Below, piece by piece: positions 25,576 through 34,768 of a DNA stretch of 64,000 nucleotides. The translations under genes and the position numbers were made by a program. How positions within the stretch are numbered: position 1 is the first letter of the stretch; each line of letters begins with the position of its first letter. The notes beneath the pieces are model-generated. The model searched no databases. It saw only the letters and a program-made list of their open reading frames with translations, and was not told the origin of the DNA. The DNA is from Microbacterium marinum (GTDB taxonomy: Bacteria; Actinomycetota; Actinomycetes; Actinomycetales; Microbacteriaceae), in the NCBI RefSeq assembly GCF_014204835.1, contig NZ_JACHMD010000001.1, positions 1,054,001-1,118,000 of the forward strand, read 5' to 3'.

Positions 25576-26773
25576 CTCCGCACCGCCACTGGCGGGACCG
25601 TCGGATGCCACATTCTTCACCCGAGCGCGAATCGAGCGGATCCTCGGGCTCGTCGTCGGCATCGGGTGCGCCGTGCTCGGCGTGCAGGCGTTCGTCAACG
25701 CTCTGACCTCGGAGCAGGAGGCTCCGGTCTGGCGCATCATCCTCATGCTGGTGACCTTCTCGCCGCTCGCGCTCATGATCGTCGCAGGCATCGCCGGCAT
25801 CCTGTTCCGGGTCTTTGCCGCGGCGTTCGCGTGCATCTTCCCGCTCGTCCTCATCGCCTGGCCCTTCGCCACGGCGGGTCGGACGGAGCTGTCGGACTCC
25901 GAGCCCTGGATCTGGTACCTCCTCAACGTCGCCACAGTCGCCACCGCGCTCGTCTTCCCGCTCGTGCTGCAATACGTCTGGGCCGGAATGATCCCCCTGC
26001 TGTACGGCGTCGTGCGCGTCATCCAGATCGGCGGGGGAGTCGAGACCATCGTCAACACGGCGCGACAGGTGGTCTTCGCGGTCATCCTCGCGGTCGTCAT
26101 GATCCTGATCGGATATCTGCTGCGACGGCTGGCGGCCGACCTCGACCATGCCCGCGAGTCGGCGGTCGCCTCGTACGCCGCCGCGGCCAGCGCCGATGCC
26201 GCCGAGCAGGAGCGAGTGTCGGTCGCGGCACTCATGCACGACAGCGTGCTCGCCGCCCTCATCGCGTCTGAGCGGGCGACGAGCCCGCGGGAGCGCGACC
26301 TCGCCGTCGCCATGGCCCGCGAGGCGCTGACTCGCCTCGCGAACGCCGACCGCGACGCAGAGGAAGGCCCCGACGACCCCGTCGATGCCGCCTTCCTCGT
26401 CGACGGCCTGCGGGCCGCGGCAACGGAGCACGCTGTAGACCTGCCGGTTCGCACGGCGGTCGCACCCGGCACCAAGCCTCTGCCGGGCCGCGTCGCCCGA
26501 GCGCTCGTGCTCGCCGGTGCGCAGGCGGTGGTCAACTCTGTCGAACACGCCGGCGCGGCAGGCCTGCGCGCCGACGTCGCCGTCGACGACCGCAGGGTGA
26601 TGGTGCGGATCACGGACGACGGCGCCGGATTCGACGCCGGCACGGTCGCCGAGGACCGTCTCGGGATCAGCGGCTCCATCGTCGCCCGCGTGGCCGCCGT
26701 CGGAGGACACGCGCGCATCCGCAGCTCAGAGCGGGGAACGATCGTCGAACTGCGATGGGAGCGGACCCGATGA
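25562..26773 (+). CDS. Membrane sensor histidine kinase-like ATPase
   Basis: It is 403 residues from GTG 25562 (GGAGGGG upstream), overlapping the response regulator by 14 bases. Four to five membrane helices occupy about 20-190, followed by a short helical linker rich in Ala. A LMHDSVLAAL segment near residue 222 takes the place of the dimerisation/phosphorylation helix; its His-Asp resembles HisKA_3 but the surrounding pattern is weak. The C-terminal HATPase_c domain has the N-box AQAVVNSVEHAG and the G-box ITDDGAGFD, plus RLGISGSIVARVAAVGG. It is likely the partner kinase of the preceding regulator. The signal is unknown, and no periplasmic sensor domain of useful size is present. Confidence 0.83.
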   Translation: MVTADSAPPLAGPSDATFFTRARIERILGLVVGIGCAVLGVQAFVNALTSEQEAPVWRIILMLVTFSPLALMIVAGIAGILFRVFAAAFACIFPLVLIAWPFATAGRTELSDSEPWIWYLLNVATVATALVFPLVLQYVWAGMIPLLYGVVRVIQIGGGVETIVNTARQVVFAVILAVVMILIGYLLRRLAADLDHARESAVASYAAAASADAAEQERVSVAALMHDSVLAALIASERATSPRERDLAVAMAREALTRLANADRDAEEGPDDPVDAAFLVDGLRAAATEHAVDLPVRTAVAPGTKPLPGRVARALVLAGAQAVVNSVEHAGAAGLRADVAVDDRRVMVRITDDGAGFDAGTVAEDRLGISGSIVARVAAVGGHARIRSSERGTIVELRWERTR

Positions 26774-27846
26774 GCGGACGCATCCACGCCGGCCTGACGA
26801 TCGTCGCGGTCGTCTTCACCACGTACCTGGTCGCCGGGGCCCTGGTGTGGACCGGACCGGTCGAGCAGCCGATCGTCTTCATCGCCGCACTGGCGACCTA
26901 CCTGGCGACGACCTGGCTGTGCATCTTCTGGGATGCCGCCCCACGCACCCGTCCGGTCGCGTCGGGAACCGGCAGCGGCGACGACGAGGATCTCCTCCGT
27001 CGCGGCGGAGAGCTCCCGATGTGGGCGTGCGTCCTCGCCCTCGCGGCTGCCGCGGTCGTGCCCGCGGCGACGTGGTACGCGGTGGCGGAGACCGCGCGCC
27101 TGGAGCCGTTCGCGACGTGGAGCCTGGGCGGGATCGGCGCGCTGCTGACCATCGTCATGGTGCGGCGACGTGTGATCGTCGCATGGGCGGGCCTCGTGAT
27201 CCTCGCCATCTCCTCGGCAGCCTGGATCGGTGTCGTCGGTGCGTTGACGCTCGGGCTCGTCGGTGCGGTCGTCTGGGTCGTCACCGCGCAGCTGCTGATG
27301 GCACTCGTCGATCGTGCTGCGGTGGACACGGCCGAATTGACGGGGATCCAGCGTCGGTCATCGGAGTGGCTCGCAAGTCAGGACGGCCGTCGACGCGAGC
27401 GTCGGGTGCGTGTGCAGCAGGCGCTCGAGGTCGCGGGGCCCGTCCTGATCCGCACGATCGAGACCGACGGTCTTCTCTCCGAGACCGAGCGGGAGCAGGC
27501 GCGGCTGGCGGAGGGCACGCTCCGGGACGAGCTGCGCGGACCGCGCCTCTTGGATGAGTCGGTGCGCGCGCGTCTCCACGAGGCACGCCGCCGGGGGAGC
27601 ATCGTCACGGTCCTCGACGAGGGAGGACTCGATGACGCCAGCGGCGATGCCCTGAACGCCATCCGCGCCGACCTCGCGCGAGCTCTGGAGGGCGCGGCAT
27701 CCGACCGCATCTACATCCGCACATCGCCCCACGAGAGCATCGCGGTGACGGTCGTGGGACGCTCCCTCGAAGGCGGCGACCCGGACGCCGACGAGGTCGT
27801 CGACCTCTGGCACGAGATCTCCCACCCAGGCGACGACGCTCGCTGA
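26770..27846 (+). CDS. Membrane protein of unknown function in two-component operon
   Basis: It is 358 residues. The ATG overlaps the kinase stop (ATGA). There are two N-terminal membrane helices (about 7-25 and 36-55), a short acidic cytoplasmic loop (GSGDDEDLLRRGGE), and four more helices to about residue 185. A soluble, highly charged C-terminal region of about 170 residues follows, with helical stretches (RRRERRVRVQQALEVAG, EREQARLAEGTLRDEL). I do not recognise the domain. The gene order receptor-kinase-membrane protein suggests an accessory signal input or a regulated output. It ends 264 bases before the convergent carboxylase genes. Confidence 0.75.
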   Translation: MSGRIHAGLTIVAVVFTTYLVAGALVWTGPVEQPIVFIAALATYLATTWLCIFWDAAPRTRPVASGTGSGDDEDLLRRGGELPMWACVLALAAAAVVPAATWYAVAETARLEPFATWSLGGIGALLTIVMVRRRVIVAWAGLVILAISSAAWIGVVGALTLGLVGAVVWVVTAQLLMALVDRAAVDTAELTGIQRRSSEWLASQDGRRRERRVRVQQALEVAGPVLIRTIETDGLLSETEREQARLAEGTLRDELRGPRLLDESVRARLHEARRRGSIVTVLDEGGLDDASGDALNAIRADLARALEGAASDRIYIRTSPHESIAVTVVGRSLEGGDPDADEVVDLWHEISHPGDDAR

Positions 27847-27926
27847 CCGGCAACGCGGCAGCATTCGCGCGCGGAACCGCACCGTTCGATTGCCCGGTCA
27901 CGCCTGACGGGCGGAGGGGAGAGGAA

Positions 27927-27959
27927 GGCGAGGGGCGGCGAAGCCGCCCGCCCCTCGCC
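27927..27959. terminator. GC-rich hairpin in convergent spacer, possible bidirectional terminator
   Basis: GGCGAGGGGCGG (27927-27938) pairs fully with CCGCCCCTCGCC (27948-27959) across a 9-base loop, 81 bases after the membrane-protein stop. No T-run follows on either strand, so the stem is convincing as a structure but only suggestive as an intrinsic terminator. Confidence 0.5.
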
Positions 27960-27979
27960 AAGCGAGCGGTTACCCGAAA

Positions 27980-28093
27980 ACCGACTCGCAAGGTCGGTCC
28001 GCGTTCTGAGGGATACGGACCAACCGAACGCAGAAGCGTTCCAGCGGTATAAGTCTCATCGATCGCCCAAAGGATGTCTGTAGGTACTTTGGG
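27980..28093. other. Structured convergent intergenic segment, possible small RNA or operator
   Basis: It contains four further perfect dyads: ACCGAC/GTCGGT (27980-27998), GGTCCG/CGGACC (27996-28021), GAACGC-AGAA-GCGTTC (28026-28041) and CCCAAAG/CTTTGGG with a 14-base loop (28066-28093). The first two share bases 27996-27998, so they are mutually exclusive. TATAAG at 28048-28053 on the plus strand would be a fair -10 box. No open frame with coding character covers the segment. The rest of the 264-base spacer (27847-28110) shows nothing else. Confidence 0.45.
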
Positions 28094-28110
28094 GGACAAA
28101 CGGGCCGATT

Positions 28111-28341
28111 TCAGCCCCGGAAGCGTCCCCACCCGACGTCGCGGCGCAGGGGTTCGCGCAGCCCGCGCGCCGACACCATCCATCCGGAGGCGGGGCGATC
28201 TTCGGCGACCGCGGTGGACGCCTCGCTCACGTACGACTCCGTGACAACGGCGATGACCGCGGCCAGCTCCTCGGGAGTGGCGTTGCCGCGCAGCACGTCG
28301 ACGCGCAGCGGGGTCGCTCCGTCGGCATCCTCGCGGCTCAT
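28111..28341 (-). CDS. accE: Acyl-CoA carboxylase epsilon subunit
   Basis: A small 76-residue subunit typical of actinobacterial acyl-CoA carboxylases, where it stabilises the alpha-beta complex. The family pattern is visible: [22 protein letters not shown] at about 12-33 and a C-terminal [14 protein letters not shown]...GWGRFRG ending. The ATG overlaps the stop of the beta subunit (ATGA), which is the standard arrangement and implies coupled translation in stoichiometric amounts. Confidence 0.9.
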   Translation of the reverse strand: MSREDADGATPLRVDVLRGNATPEELAAVIAVVTESYVSEASTAVAEDRPASGWMVSARGLREPLRRDVGWGRFRG

Positions 28342-29963
28342 AGCGGGATGTTACCGTGCTTCTTCGCGGGCAGAGCGGCGCGCTTCCCGCGCAGCGCCCG
28401 CAGTGCCTTCGCGACGGCCACGCGAGTCTGCGCGGGTTCGATGATGCCGTCGAGTTCGCCGCGCTCTGCCGCCAGGAAGGGGGATGCCACGTTGTAGGTG
28501 TACTCGTTCGCGAGGCGGGTCCGCACGGCGGCGACGTCCTCGCCGGCTTCCTCCGCCCGCTTGATCTCTCCGCGGTAGAGAATGTTCACCGCTCCCTGAC
28601 CCCCCATGACGGCGATCTCCGCCGTGGGCCAGGCCAGGTTGATGTCGGCCCCGAGCTGCTTGGAGCCCATGACGATGTAGGCACCGCCGTACGCCTTGCG
28701 CAGGATGACCGTGACGAGCGGGACGGTCGCCTCGGCGTACGCGTAGAGGAGCTTCGCGCCGCGTCGGATGACGCCCGTCCACTCCTGATCGGTCCCCGGC
28801 AGGTACCCGGGGACGTCGACGAGGGTGAGGATCGGGATCGAAAACGCGTCGCAGAACCGGACGAAGCGGCTCGCCTTCTCACCGGCATCGATGTTGAGCG
28901 TGCCGGCCATCTGCGAGGGCTGGTTGGCGATGATGCCGACGGTGCGGCCTTCGATGCGCCCGAAGCCGATGACGATGTTGGGCGCGAACAGCGGCTGCAC
29001 CTCGAGGAACTCGCCGCCGTCGACCAGGTGGGAGATCACCTCGTGGATGTCGTAGGGCTGATTCGGCGAATCGGGGATGAGTGTGTTGAGCGTTCGATCG
29101 CTGTCGGTCGTCTCGAACTCGAACACGTTCTCGTAGCCGGGCGCCTCCGACATGTTGTTGTCGGGCAGGAACCCGATGAGGGTGCGCGCATAGTCGATCG
29201 CGTCGTCCTCGTCTTCGGCGAGGTAATGCGCGACGCCGGAGCGGGTGTTGTGCGTGTACGCGCCGCCGAGCTCCTCCATACCGACGTCCTCGCCGGTGAC
29301 CGTCTTGATCACGTCGGGGCCGGTGACGAACATCTGGCTGGTCTTGTCGACCATGATCACGAAGTCCGTGAGGGCGGGGGAGTAGACCGCGCCGCCGGCG
29401 GCCGGCCCCATGATGAGCGAGATCTGCGGGATGACCCCGGAGGCCGCGGTGTTCAGGCGGAAGATCTCACCGTACTTGCCGAGGGCGACGACGCCCTCCT
29501 GGATGCGGGCGCCGCCCGAGTCCAGAATGCCGATGATCGGGATGCCGCCGCGCAAGGCGTGCTCCATGACCTTGATGATCTTCTCGCCGGCGACTTCGCC
29601 GAGCGATCCGCCGAACGTCGTGAAGTCCTGCGAGTAGACGGCGACGGTGCGTCCGTGAATGGTGCCGACGCCGGTGACGACCGAGTCGCCGTAGGGCCGG
29701 GATCGATCCATGCCGAAGGCCGTGGTCCGGTGGCGCACGTACTCGTCGAGCTCGACGAACGAGCCCGGGTCGACCAGCAGCTCGATGCGCTGGCGGGCGG
29801 TCAGCTTGCCCTTCGCGCTCTGCTTGGCGCGAGCGGCCTCCTCGGCGGACACCACCGCCTCCTCGTACCGTGCGCGCAGATCGGCGATCTTGCCGGCGGT
29901 GGTGAAGGGGTCGGGCTGATTCGGAGAAGCTTGCTGGTCCGGGCGCTCTGGCTGGTCTGGCAC
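28338..29963 (-). CDS. accD5: Acyl-CoA carboxylase carboxyltransferase subunit (beta)
   Basis: Transfers CO2 from carboxybiotin to acetyl- or propionyl-CoA. It is 541 residues. Crotonase-fold halves are visible: [56 protein letters not shown], then in the second half [24 protein letters not shown] and [13 protein letters not shown]. The GTG at 29963 is chosen because a TAGGGT box on the minus strand (29971-29976) lies exactly 7 bases upstream, so the mRNA would be leaderless. It overlaps accE and is divergent from birA, the ligase that biotinylates the alpha chain. Whether acetyl-CoA, propionyl-CoA or both are used cannot be read directly. Confidence 0.94.
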   Translation of the reverse strand: MPDQPERPDQQASPNQPDPFTTAGKIADLRARYEEAVVSAEEAARAKQSAKGKLTARQRIELLVDPGSFVELDEYVRHRTTAFGMDRSRPYGDSVVTGVGTIHGRTVAVYSQDFTTFGGSLGEVAGEKIIKVMEHALRGGIPIIGILDSGGARIQEGVVALGKYGEIFRLNTAASGVIPQISLIMGPAAGGAVYSPALTDFVIMVDKTSQMFVTGPDVIKTVTGEDVGMEELGGAYTHNTRSGVAHYLAEDEDDAIDYARTLIGFLPDNNMSEAPGYENVFEFETTDSDRTLNTLIPDSPNQPYDIHEVISHLVDGGEFLEVQPLFAPNIVIGFGRIEGRTVGIIANQPSQMAGTLNIDAGEKASRFVRFCDAFSIPILTLVDVPGYLPGTDQEWTGVIRRGAKLLYAYAEATVPLVTVILRKAYGGAYIVMGSKQLGADINLAWPTAEIAVMGGQGAVNILYRGEIKRAEEAGEDVAAVRTRLANEYTYNVASPFLAAERGELDGIIEPAQTRVAVAKALRALRGKRAALPAKKHGNIPL

Positions 29964-29970
29964 GCATTCC

Positions 29971-29976
29971 ACCCTA
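29971..29976 (-). promoter_or_regulatory. -10 box TAGGGT of accD-accE, leaderless
   Basis: TAGGGT on the minus strand is followed by GGAATGC (7 bases) and the GTG at 29963. Confidence 0.6.
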
Positions 29977-30089
29977 GCGAGCGGGCGGCGAGGGTCATTG
30001 GCGACATGCCACAACCACAGCCCGGATTCGCTGTGTCCACCCGCACCCCGTGGTGTGTCAAGGCCGCCCGGGATCGCCGCCCCGGCGCA

Positions 30090-30095
30090 TAGGGT
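30090..30095 (+). promoter_or_regulatory. -10 box TAGGGT of birA, leaderless
   Basis: TAGGGT is followed by GGCGGC (6 bases) and the ATG at 30102. With the accD box it forms a compact divergent pair of leaderless promoters. Confidence 0.65.
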
Positions 30096-30101
30096 GGCGG
30101 C

Positions 30102-30899
30102 ATGTCGAACCCCGCCACCGGTTACCCGCTCGCCGCTGCGATCAGTCCGCGCCTGCACGTCATCGACTCGACGCCGTCCACCAACGCGAAGCTCCTGCGT
30201 GATGCGTTCGATGACCCCGAGGGTCACCCGCATCTGTCGGTTCTGCTCACCCGTGACCAGACGGCTGGACGAGGTCGCCTCGATCGCACATGGGTGGCCC
30301 CGGCCGGAGCGGCGCTCGCGGTATCGGTCCTGCTGCGGACGGATGCCGTGGCGGTGTCGGACCGAGGCTGGATCCCGCTCCTCGCGGGTGAGGCGATGGC
30401 CGCTGCCGTCGCGTCGCAGCTCGGCGGACTCGACGTCGGGCTCAAATGGCCGAACGACGTCCTCGTGGACGGGCTCAAGATCAGCGGCATCCTCGCCGAA
30501 GTGATGCCGGGCGACCCGCAATCGGTCGTCCTGGGCGTCGGCGTGAACACGGCCATGACCGCTGCGCAGCTGCCGGTGCCCACGGCCACCTCCTTCGCGG
30601 CGCACGGTCGCCCCGTCGACGAGGATCGTCTTCTCGCCGACTTCCTTCGCGGGCTTCGCGACGGCATCGCCGCGCTCGCCGTCGGGGGCGGCCCCGCGGC
30701 CGAGCTCCGCGAACGCGTCACCGCTGCGTGCGCGACGCTGCAGAACGAGGTCCGGGTGAGCCTTCCCGACGGCACGGAGATCACAGGACGCGCGGTGCGG
30801 CTCGACGAAGAGGGTCGACTGGTCGTGGACGCAGGGAGTGCGGAGCACGTCGTGGCTGCCGGCGACGTCGTCCACGTCCGAGCATCCGGGCGCGCCTGA
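30102..30899 (+). CDS. birA: Biotin-[acetyl-CoA-carboxylase] ligase
   Basis: Attaches biotin to the BCCP lysine of the carboxylase alpha chain. It is 265 residues without the N-terminal HTH of E. coli BirA, so a ligase only and not a repressor. [14 protein letters not shown] (19-32), the biotinyl-AMP loop [11 protein letters not shown] with GRGR at 56-59, and [18 protein letters not shown] with the catalytic Lys are visible, followed by the small C-terminal SH3-like domain. The stop codon lies inside a perfect 18-base tandem duplication (30882-30918). Confidence 0.95.
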   Translation: MSNPATGYPLAAAISPRLHVIDSTPSTNAKLLRDAFDDPEGHPHLSVLLTRDQTAGRGRLDRTWVAPAGAALAVSVLLRTDAVAVSDRGWIPLLAGEAMAAAVASQLGGLDVGLKWPNDVLVDGLKISGILAEVMPGDPQSVVLGVGVNTAMTAAQLPVPTATSFAAHGRPVDEDRLLADFLRGLRDGIAALAVGGGPAAELRERVTAACATLQNEVRVSLPDGTEITGRAVRLDEEGRLVVDAGSAEHVVAAGDVVHVRASGRA

Positions 30900-30918
30900 G
30901 GCATCCGGGCGCGCCTGA
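30882..30918 (+). repeat. Perfect tandem duplication at the birA stop
   Basis: GCATCCGGGCGCGCCTGA occurs at 30882-30899 and again at 30901-30918, one base apart. The first copy ends with the birA TGA; the second is non-coding. It looks like a recent slippage duplication. Confidence 0.9.
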
Positions 30919-30954
30919 CGCGTTCGAACCGCTGCGGCGCGCCATGATGAGATT

Positions 30955-31521
30955 GTGACTCAGCCCACCCCGTACACCGGTCGTCCGCGGACCCCGGCAC
31001 CGGGCAGCGCGTCTCCGGAGTTGAAGATCGCGCGATTCCGCCGTCACGCGCGCCGCCTGGTGTGGCCCGCCCTCATCCTGATCGGAACCGCCGCGGCCGT
31101 GGGCTACTTCACCGGGAATCCCCCGGAGCCGGTCGCCGGATGGCTGCAGGACTGGATGCTCTGGGCTGCTGCCGCAGCGATCGTCCTGCTTCTGGTCGTC
31201 GTGCCCTACCTCCGGTGGCTCTCGCACACCTACACGATCACGACACGGCGCGTCATCGAGCGCCGCGGGCTCGTCGAGCGACACCGCATGGACATCTCCC
31301 ACGCGCGGGGCTACACGATCTCGGAGCGGAGGGGGCCGATCCAGCGACTGTGGGGGAGCGGGTCCCTCTCCCTGTCGAACGGCGTCGACGCGCCGGTGCG
31401 ACTGACCGACATCCCCTCGGTACGACTCGTGCACGAGACGCTCGCCGACCAGGTGGAGGTCAGCCAGATCCTCGCGCATCGCGATTCTCACGGCATCCCG
31501 GTGGTGCGCTCCGGCGAGTGA
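30955..31521 (+). CDS. PH-domain (YdbS/bPH2-like) membrane protein
   Basis: It is 188 residues. After a basic, Pro-rich N-terminus there are two membrane helices (about 35-52 and 65-83). A bacterial PH domain follows, starting [34 protein letters not shown] (about 87-120), with the [12 protein letters not shown] ending common in the family. The neighbourhood birA-PH protein-purK-purE matches that of M. tuberculosis (Rv3279c-Rv3278c-Rv3276c-Rv3275c). The function is unknown; bPH2 proteins are usually membrane-associated scaffolds. Confidence 0.85.
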   Translation: MTQPTPYTGRPRTPAPGSASPELKIARFRRHARRLVWPALILIGTAAAVGYFTGNPPEPVAGWLQDWMLWAAAAAIVLLLVVVPYLRWLSHTYTITTRRVIERRGLVERHRMDISHARGYTISERRGPIQRLWGSGSLSLSNGVDAPVRLTDIPSVRLVHETLADQVEVSQILAHRDSHGIPVVRSGE

Positions 31522-31609
31522 GCGGACCGGTGCAGCGCTCACGCGAGGTCCGCGCCCGTGCGAGGCCGGGCTCCCTGTGCGAGAAGATGGGGGCGACGAA
31601 AGGATCACG

Positions 31610-32737
31610 ATGGCTTTGCGAGTCGGAATCATCGGCGGAGGTCAGCTCGCCCGGATGATGATCGCCCCGGCGGTCGAACTGGGAGTCGACGTGCGCGTCC
31701 TGGCCGAGCAGGACGGGATGTCGGCAGGGCTCGCCGCGAGCGCCGTCGGCGACTACCGAGACCTCGACACCGTGCTCCGGTTCGCCCGTGACGTCGACGT
31801 CGTCACCTTTGACCACGAGCACGTCCCGCAGGACGTCCTCCGAGGGCTGGTCGATGCCGGTGTGCAGGTCCACCCCGGGCCTGACGCGCTGGCTGTCGCG
31901 CAGGACAAGCTCCGGATGAGGGCGGCGCTCGCCGACCTCGGGATGCCGCAGCCCGACTGGGCCGGCGTCGCCGACGCCGCGGCGCTCGATGACTTCATCG
32001 CGGCCCACGGCGGGCGAGCGGTCGTCAAGACGCCGCGCGGCGGGTACGACGGCAAGGGCGTACGCGTCGTCGACTCGGCATCCGATGCCGCAGATTGGCT
32101 CGATGCGCTGGAACCGGGTGGTCAGCTGCTCGCCGAGGAGCTGGTGGACTTCACGCGCGAACTGGCGCAGCAGGTGGCCCGGCGCCCTTCCGGTGACCTC
32201 GTCGTGTACCCGGTCGTCGAGACCGTCCAGCGCGACGGGGTGTGCGCCGAGGCGATCGCCCCGGCACCCCACGCCGCCGGGCGTCTCGCGGACGTCGCCG
32301 GCGACATCGGGGAGGCGATCGCGGTCGGTCTGGGTGTCACCGGCATGCTCGCCGTCGAGCTGTTCGAGACCTCCGACGAGCGCCTGCTCGTGAACGAACT
32401 CGCGATGCGCCCGCACAACAGCGGTCACTGGACGCAGGACGGCGCCATCACCAGCCAGTTCGAGCAGCACCTGCGGGCAGTGCTCGACCTCCCGCTCGGC
32501 GACACGGCCCTGCGCGCGCCGTGGGCCGTCATGGTGAACATCCTCGGCGGCCCTGAGACCGACTCGCTCTCGGACCGGCTGCCCGCCGCACTGCACGCGC
32601 ACCCGTCGGCCAAGGTGCACACCTACGGCAAGGATCCGCGCCCGGGGCGCAAAGTGGGGCACGTCAACGTCGCCGGAGACGAGTTGGATGCCGTCTGCTA
32701 CGAAGCCCGAGCCGCCGCGGCGTTCTTCCTCGATTGA
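31610..32737 (+). CDS. purK: N5-carboxyaminoimidazole ribonucleotide synthase
   Basis: ATP-dependent carboxylation of aminoimidazole ribonucleotide in purine synthesis. It is 375 residues. ATP-grasp features include RVGIIGGGQLARMMI at the N-terminus, VVKTPRGGYDGKGVRVV (ATP loop, about 138-154), and NELAMRPHNSGHWTQDGAITSQFEQHLRA with the metal-binding Glu/Asn. The ATG at 31610 has AAAGGA upstream at proper spacing; an in-frame GTG lies 11 codons earlier without support. The product goes to PurE, encoded next. Confidence 0.96.
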   Translation: MALRVGIIGGGQLARMMIAPAVELGVDVRVLAEQDGMSAGLAASAVGDYRDLDTVLRFARDVDVVTFDHEHVPQDVLRGLVDAGVQVHPGPDALAVAQDKLRMRAALADLGMPQPDWAGVADAAALDDFIAAHGGRAVVKTPRGGYDGKGVRVVDSASDAADWLDALEPGGQLLAEELVDFTRELAQQVARRPSGDLVVYPVVETVQRDGVCAEAIAPAPHAAGRLADVAGDIGEAIAVGLGVTGMLAVELFETSDERLLVNELAMRPHNSGHWTQDGAITSQFEQHLRAVLDLPLGDTALRAPWAVMVNILGGPETDSLSDRLPAALHAHPSAKVHTYGKDPRPGRKVGHVNVAGDELDAVCYEARAAAAFFLD

Positions 32738-32773
32738 TCCGTGCCGTTCCGGGGATCTCCAGGTGGCGCGGCC

Positions 32774-32779
32774 TAGCCT
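32774..32779 (+). promoter_or_regulatory. -10 box TAGCCT of purE, leaderless
   Basis: TAGCCT is followed by GGTCGA (6 bases) and the GTG at 32786. purE may therefore have its own promoter besides read-through from purK, 48 bases upstream. Confidence 0.6.
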
Positions 32780-32785
32780 GGTCGA

Positions 32786-33298
32786 GTGAACCCGCTGCAT
32801 TCCTCCACGGCGCCCCTGGTCGGCGTCGTGATGGGGTCCGACTCCGACTGGCGCGTCATGAGCGACGCGTCGCAGGTGCTCACGGACTTCTCGGTCGCCC
32901 ACGAGGTGGAGGTCGTCTCGGCCCACCGCACGCCCGACAAGCTGCTGCGTTACGGGCGTGAGGCCCGGGCCCGCGGTCTCCGCGCGATCATCGCGGGTGC
33001 CGGCGGTGCGGCGCACCTGCCGGGGATGCTGGCATCGGTGACGACACTGCCGGTCATCGGAGTGCCAGTGCAGCTCGCGACCCTCGACGGCCTCGACTCG
33101 CTGCTGAGCATCGTGCAGATGCCGGCGGGCATCCCCGTGGCGACAGTCTCCATCAACGGTGCGAAGAACGCCGGCCTCCTGGCCGTGCGCCTGCTCGGCG
33201 CCACGGACCACGCCGTCGGGGCGCAGCTCGACGAGTACGCGAGCGACCTCGAGCGTCAAGTCGAGGCGAAGAATCTCCGCCTCAAGGAATCGCTGTGA
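32786..33298 (+). CDS. purE: N5-carboxyaminoimidazole ribonucleotide mutase
   Basis: Converts N5-CAIR to 4-carboxyaminoimidazole ribonucleotide. It is 170 residues, class I Pur[13 protein letters not shown] and [12 protein letters not shown] carry the phosphate and active-site His residues; [13 protein letters not shown] and [28 protein letters not shown] complete the signature. The GTG start is supported by the leaderless -10 box. The LCP gene starts 10 bases after the stop, so the purine genes lead directly into the cell-wall glycan block. Confidence 0.96.
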   Translation: MNPLHSSTAPLVGVVMGSDSDWRVMSDASQVLTDFSVAHEVEVVSAHRTPDKLLRYGREARARGLRAIIAGAGGAAHLPGMLASVTTLPVIGVPVQLATLDGLDSLLSIVQMPAGIPVATVSINGAKNAGLLAVRLLGATDHAVGAQLDEYASDLERQVEAKNLRLKESL

Positions 33299-33308
33299 GC
33301 GGCGCCGC

Positions 33309-34757
33309 GTGAGCGTCCTGAGCCCCCCGCGGCCGGGCGCGTCCCGTCGCGTTCTCGAGGATCGTCCGATCCGCAACCCGGACGCGTCGTCGCCCACGGT
33401 GATGACGCGCCGGGCGTGGTGGCTCGTGGTCGCGAACTTCCTTCTCCCAGGGTCCGCGCAGATCCTCGCCGGAAATCGGCGGCTGGGACGCGTCGGCATC
33501 ATCGCCACGCTCCTCATGTGGGCCGTGATCGTCCTCACGGTCGTGGGCGCTCTCCTGGCCCGCACGCTGCTCGCATCCGTCGTGGCCTCGTGGTGGACGC
33601 TGACGATCGTGCAAGTCCTGCTGTGGGTGTACGCGGCGCTGTGGCTGGTCCTGACCGTCGACACGCTGAGGCTCGCGCACCTGCGCGGCGTTCCCGGCAG
33701 GAAGCGAGCGGCCGTGGTGGTCGTCGCTCTCGTCCTGGCACTCGTTCCCGGCGCCGGCGCTGTCTACGCGGCTCAGTCGGTGGTCGGCCCGCTGCGCAGC
33801 GGGCTCTCGATCTTCGCCTCCGGTCCGAGCGTGCCGCCGTCCGACGGCTACTACAACATCCTGCTGCTCGGCGCTGATAGCGGGGAGGGGCGCGACTCGA
33901 TGCGGTTCGACAGCATCTCCGTCGTCTCCGTGAACGCGACCAGCGGGGCCGTGACCATTTTCGGCATCCCCCGCGACCTCCGTCACGCCCCGTTCTCGGA
34001 GGGGCCGATGCAGGAGCTGTACCCAGACGGCTTCGACGGGCATCCCGACTCATCCTGCGGCTGGACGTCGGGCATCAACCAGCTGATGAACGCCGTGGAG
34101 ACGTGCCGCGAGGATCGCGGGGCGAGCCTGTACCCCGATGCCGTGTCTCAGAACTCCAGCCCGGCAGTGGAGGCGACGAAGGATGCCGCGGAGGGCATCC
34201 TCGGCATCGACGTCCCGTATCACGTCTTCATCGACATGCACGGTTTCGCGGACCTCGTGGACGCCCTCGGCGGGGTGGAGATCACCGTCAAGGAGCGCCT
34301 GCCCAAGGGCGGTGGTCCCTCATACAGCGGCCAGCCCGCCGAGGACTGGGCGATCGGCTGGATCGAGGAGGGCACGCAGCGAATGGACGGCGACACCGCC
34401 CAGTGGTACGCCCGCTCGCGGTACACGACCAGCGACTGGGATCGCATGCGACGGCAGCGGGAATTGCAGACGGCCATCCTGGCGCAGGCCACACCGTCCA
34501 CCGTCCTGACGAGATTCAGTGAGGTCGTCGCGGCGGGGAAGAACCTGGTTCAGACCGACGTTCCCGACTCGCTTCTTCCCTTCCTCGTCGACCTCGCGGT
34601 CAAGGCGAAGGATCAGGACGTGCAGGACCTCGAGCTCACACCGAAGGGTGCGGGCATCGACCCGGAGGACGTCAGTGCCGATGACTGGGTACGCGTTCGC
34701 ACGCTCGTGGATGGCCTGCTGCACCCGCCGTCACCGACGCCGGCTCCCGAGTCCTGA
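33309..34757 (+). CDS. LytR-CpsA-Psr (LCP) family glycopolymer ligase-like protein
   Basis: It is 482 residues. LCP proteins transfer undecaprenyl-linked glycopolymers to peptidoglycan. The LCP domain begins near residue 180: YYNILLLGADSGEGRDSMRFDSISVVSV, followed by GIPRDLRHAPF with the Arg/Asp of the pyrophosphate site, and QWYARSRYTTSDWDRMRRQRELQTAIL with the conserved Arg cluster. The N-terminal 150 residues are unusual: four hydrophobic segments beginning WWLVVANFLLPGSAQILAG instead of the common single anchor. The GTG at 33309 is the only start without overlap with purE. Position at the head of the glycan locus suggests it attaches the polymer made there. Confidence 0.88.
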   Translation: MSVLSPPRPGASRRVLEDRPIRNPDASSPTVMTRRAWWLVVANFLLPGSAQILAGNRRLGRVGIIATLLMWAVIVLTVVGALLARTLLASVVASWWTLTIVQVLLWVYAALWLVLTVDTLRLAHLRGVPGRKRAAVVVVALVLALVPGAGAVYAAQSVVGPLRSGLSIFASGPSVPPSDGYYNILLLGADSGEGRDSMRFDSISVVSVNATSGAVTIFGIPRDLRHAPFSEGPMQELYPDGFDGHPDSSCGWTSGINQLMNAVETCREDRGASLYPDAVSQNSSPAVEATKDAAEGILGIDVPYHVFIDMHGFADLVDALGGVEITVKERLPKGGGPSYSGQPAEDWAIGWIEEGTQRMDGDTAQWYARSRYTTSDWDRMRRQRELQTAILAQATPSTVLTRFSEVVAAGKNLVQTDVPDSLLPFLVDLAVKAKDQDVQDLELTPKGAGIDPEDVSADDWVRVRTLVDGLLHPPSPTPAPES

Positions 34758-34768
34758 AGGGTTCAGCG

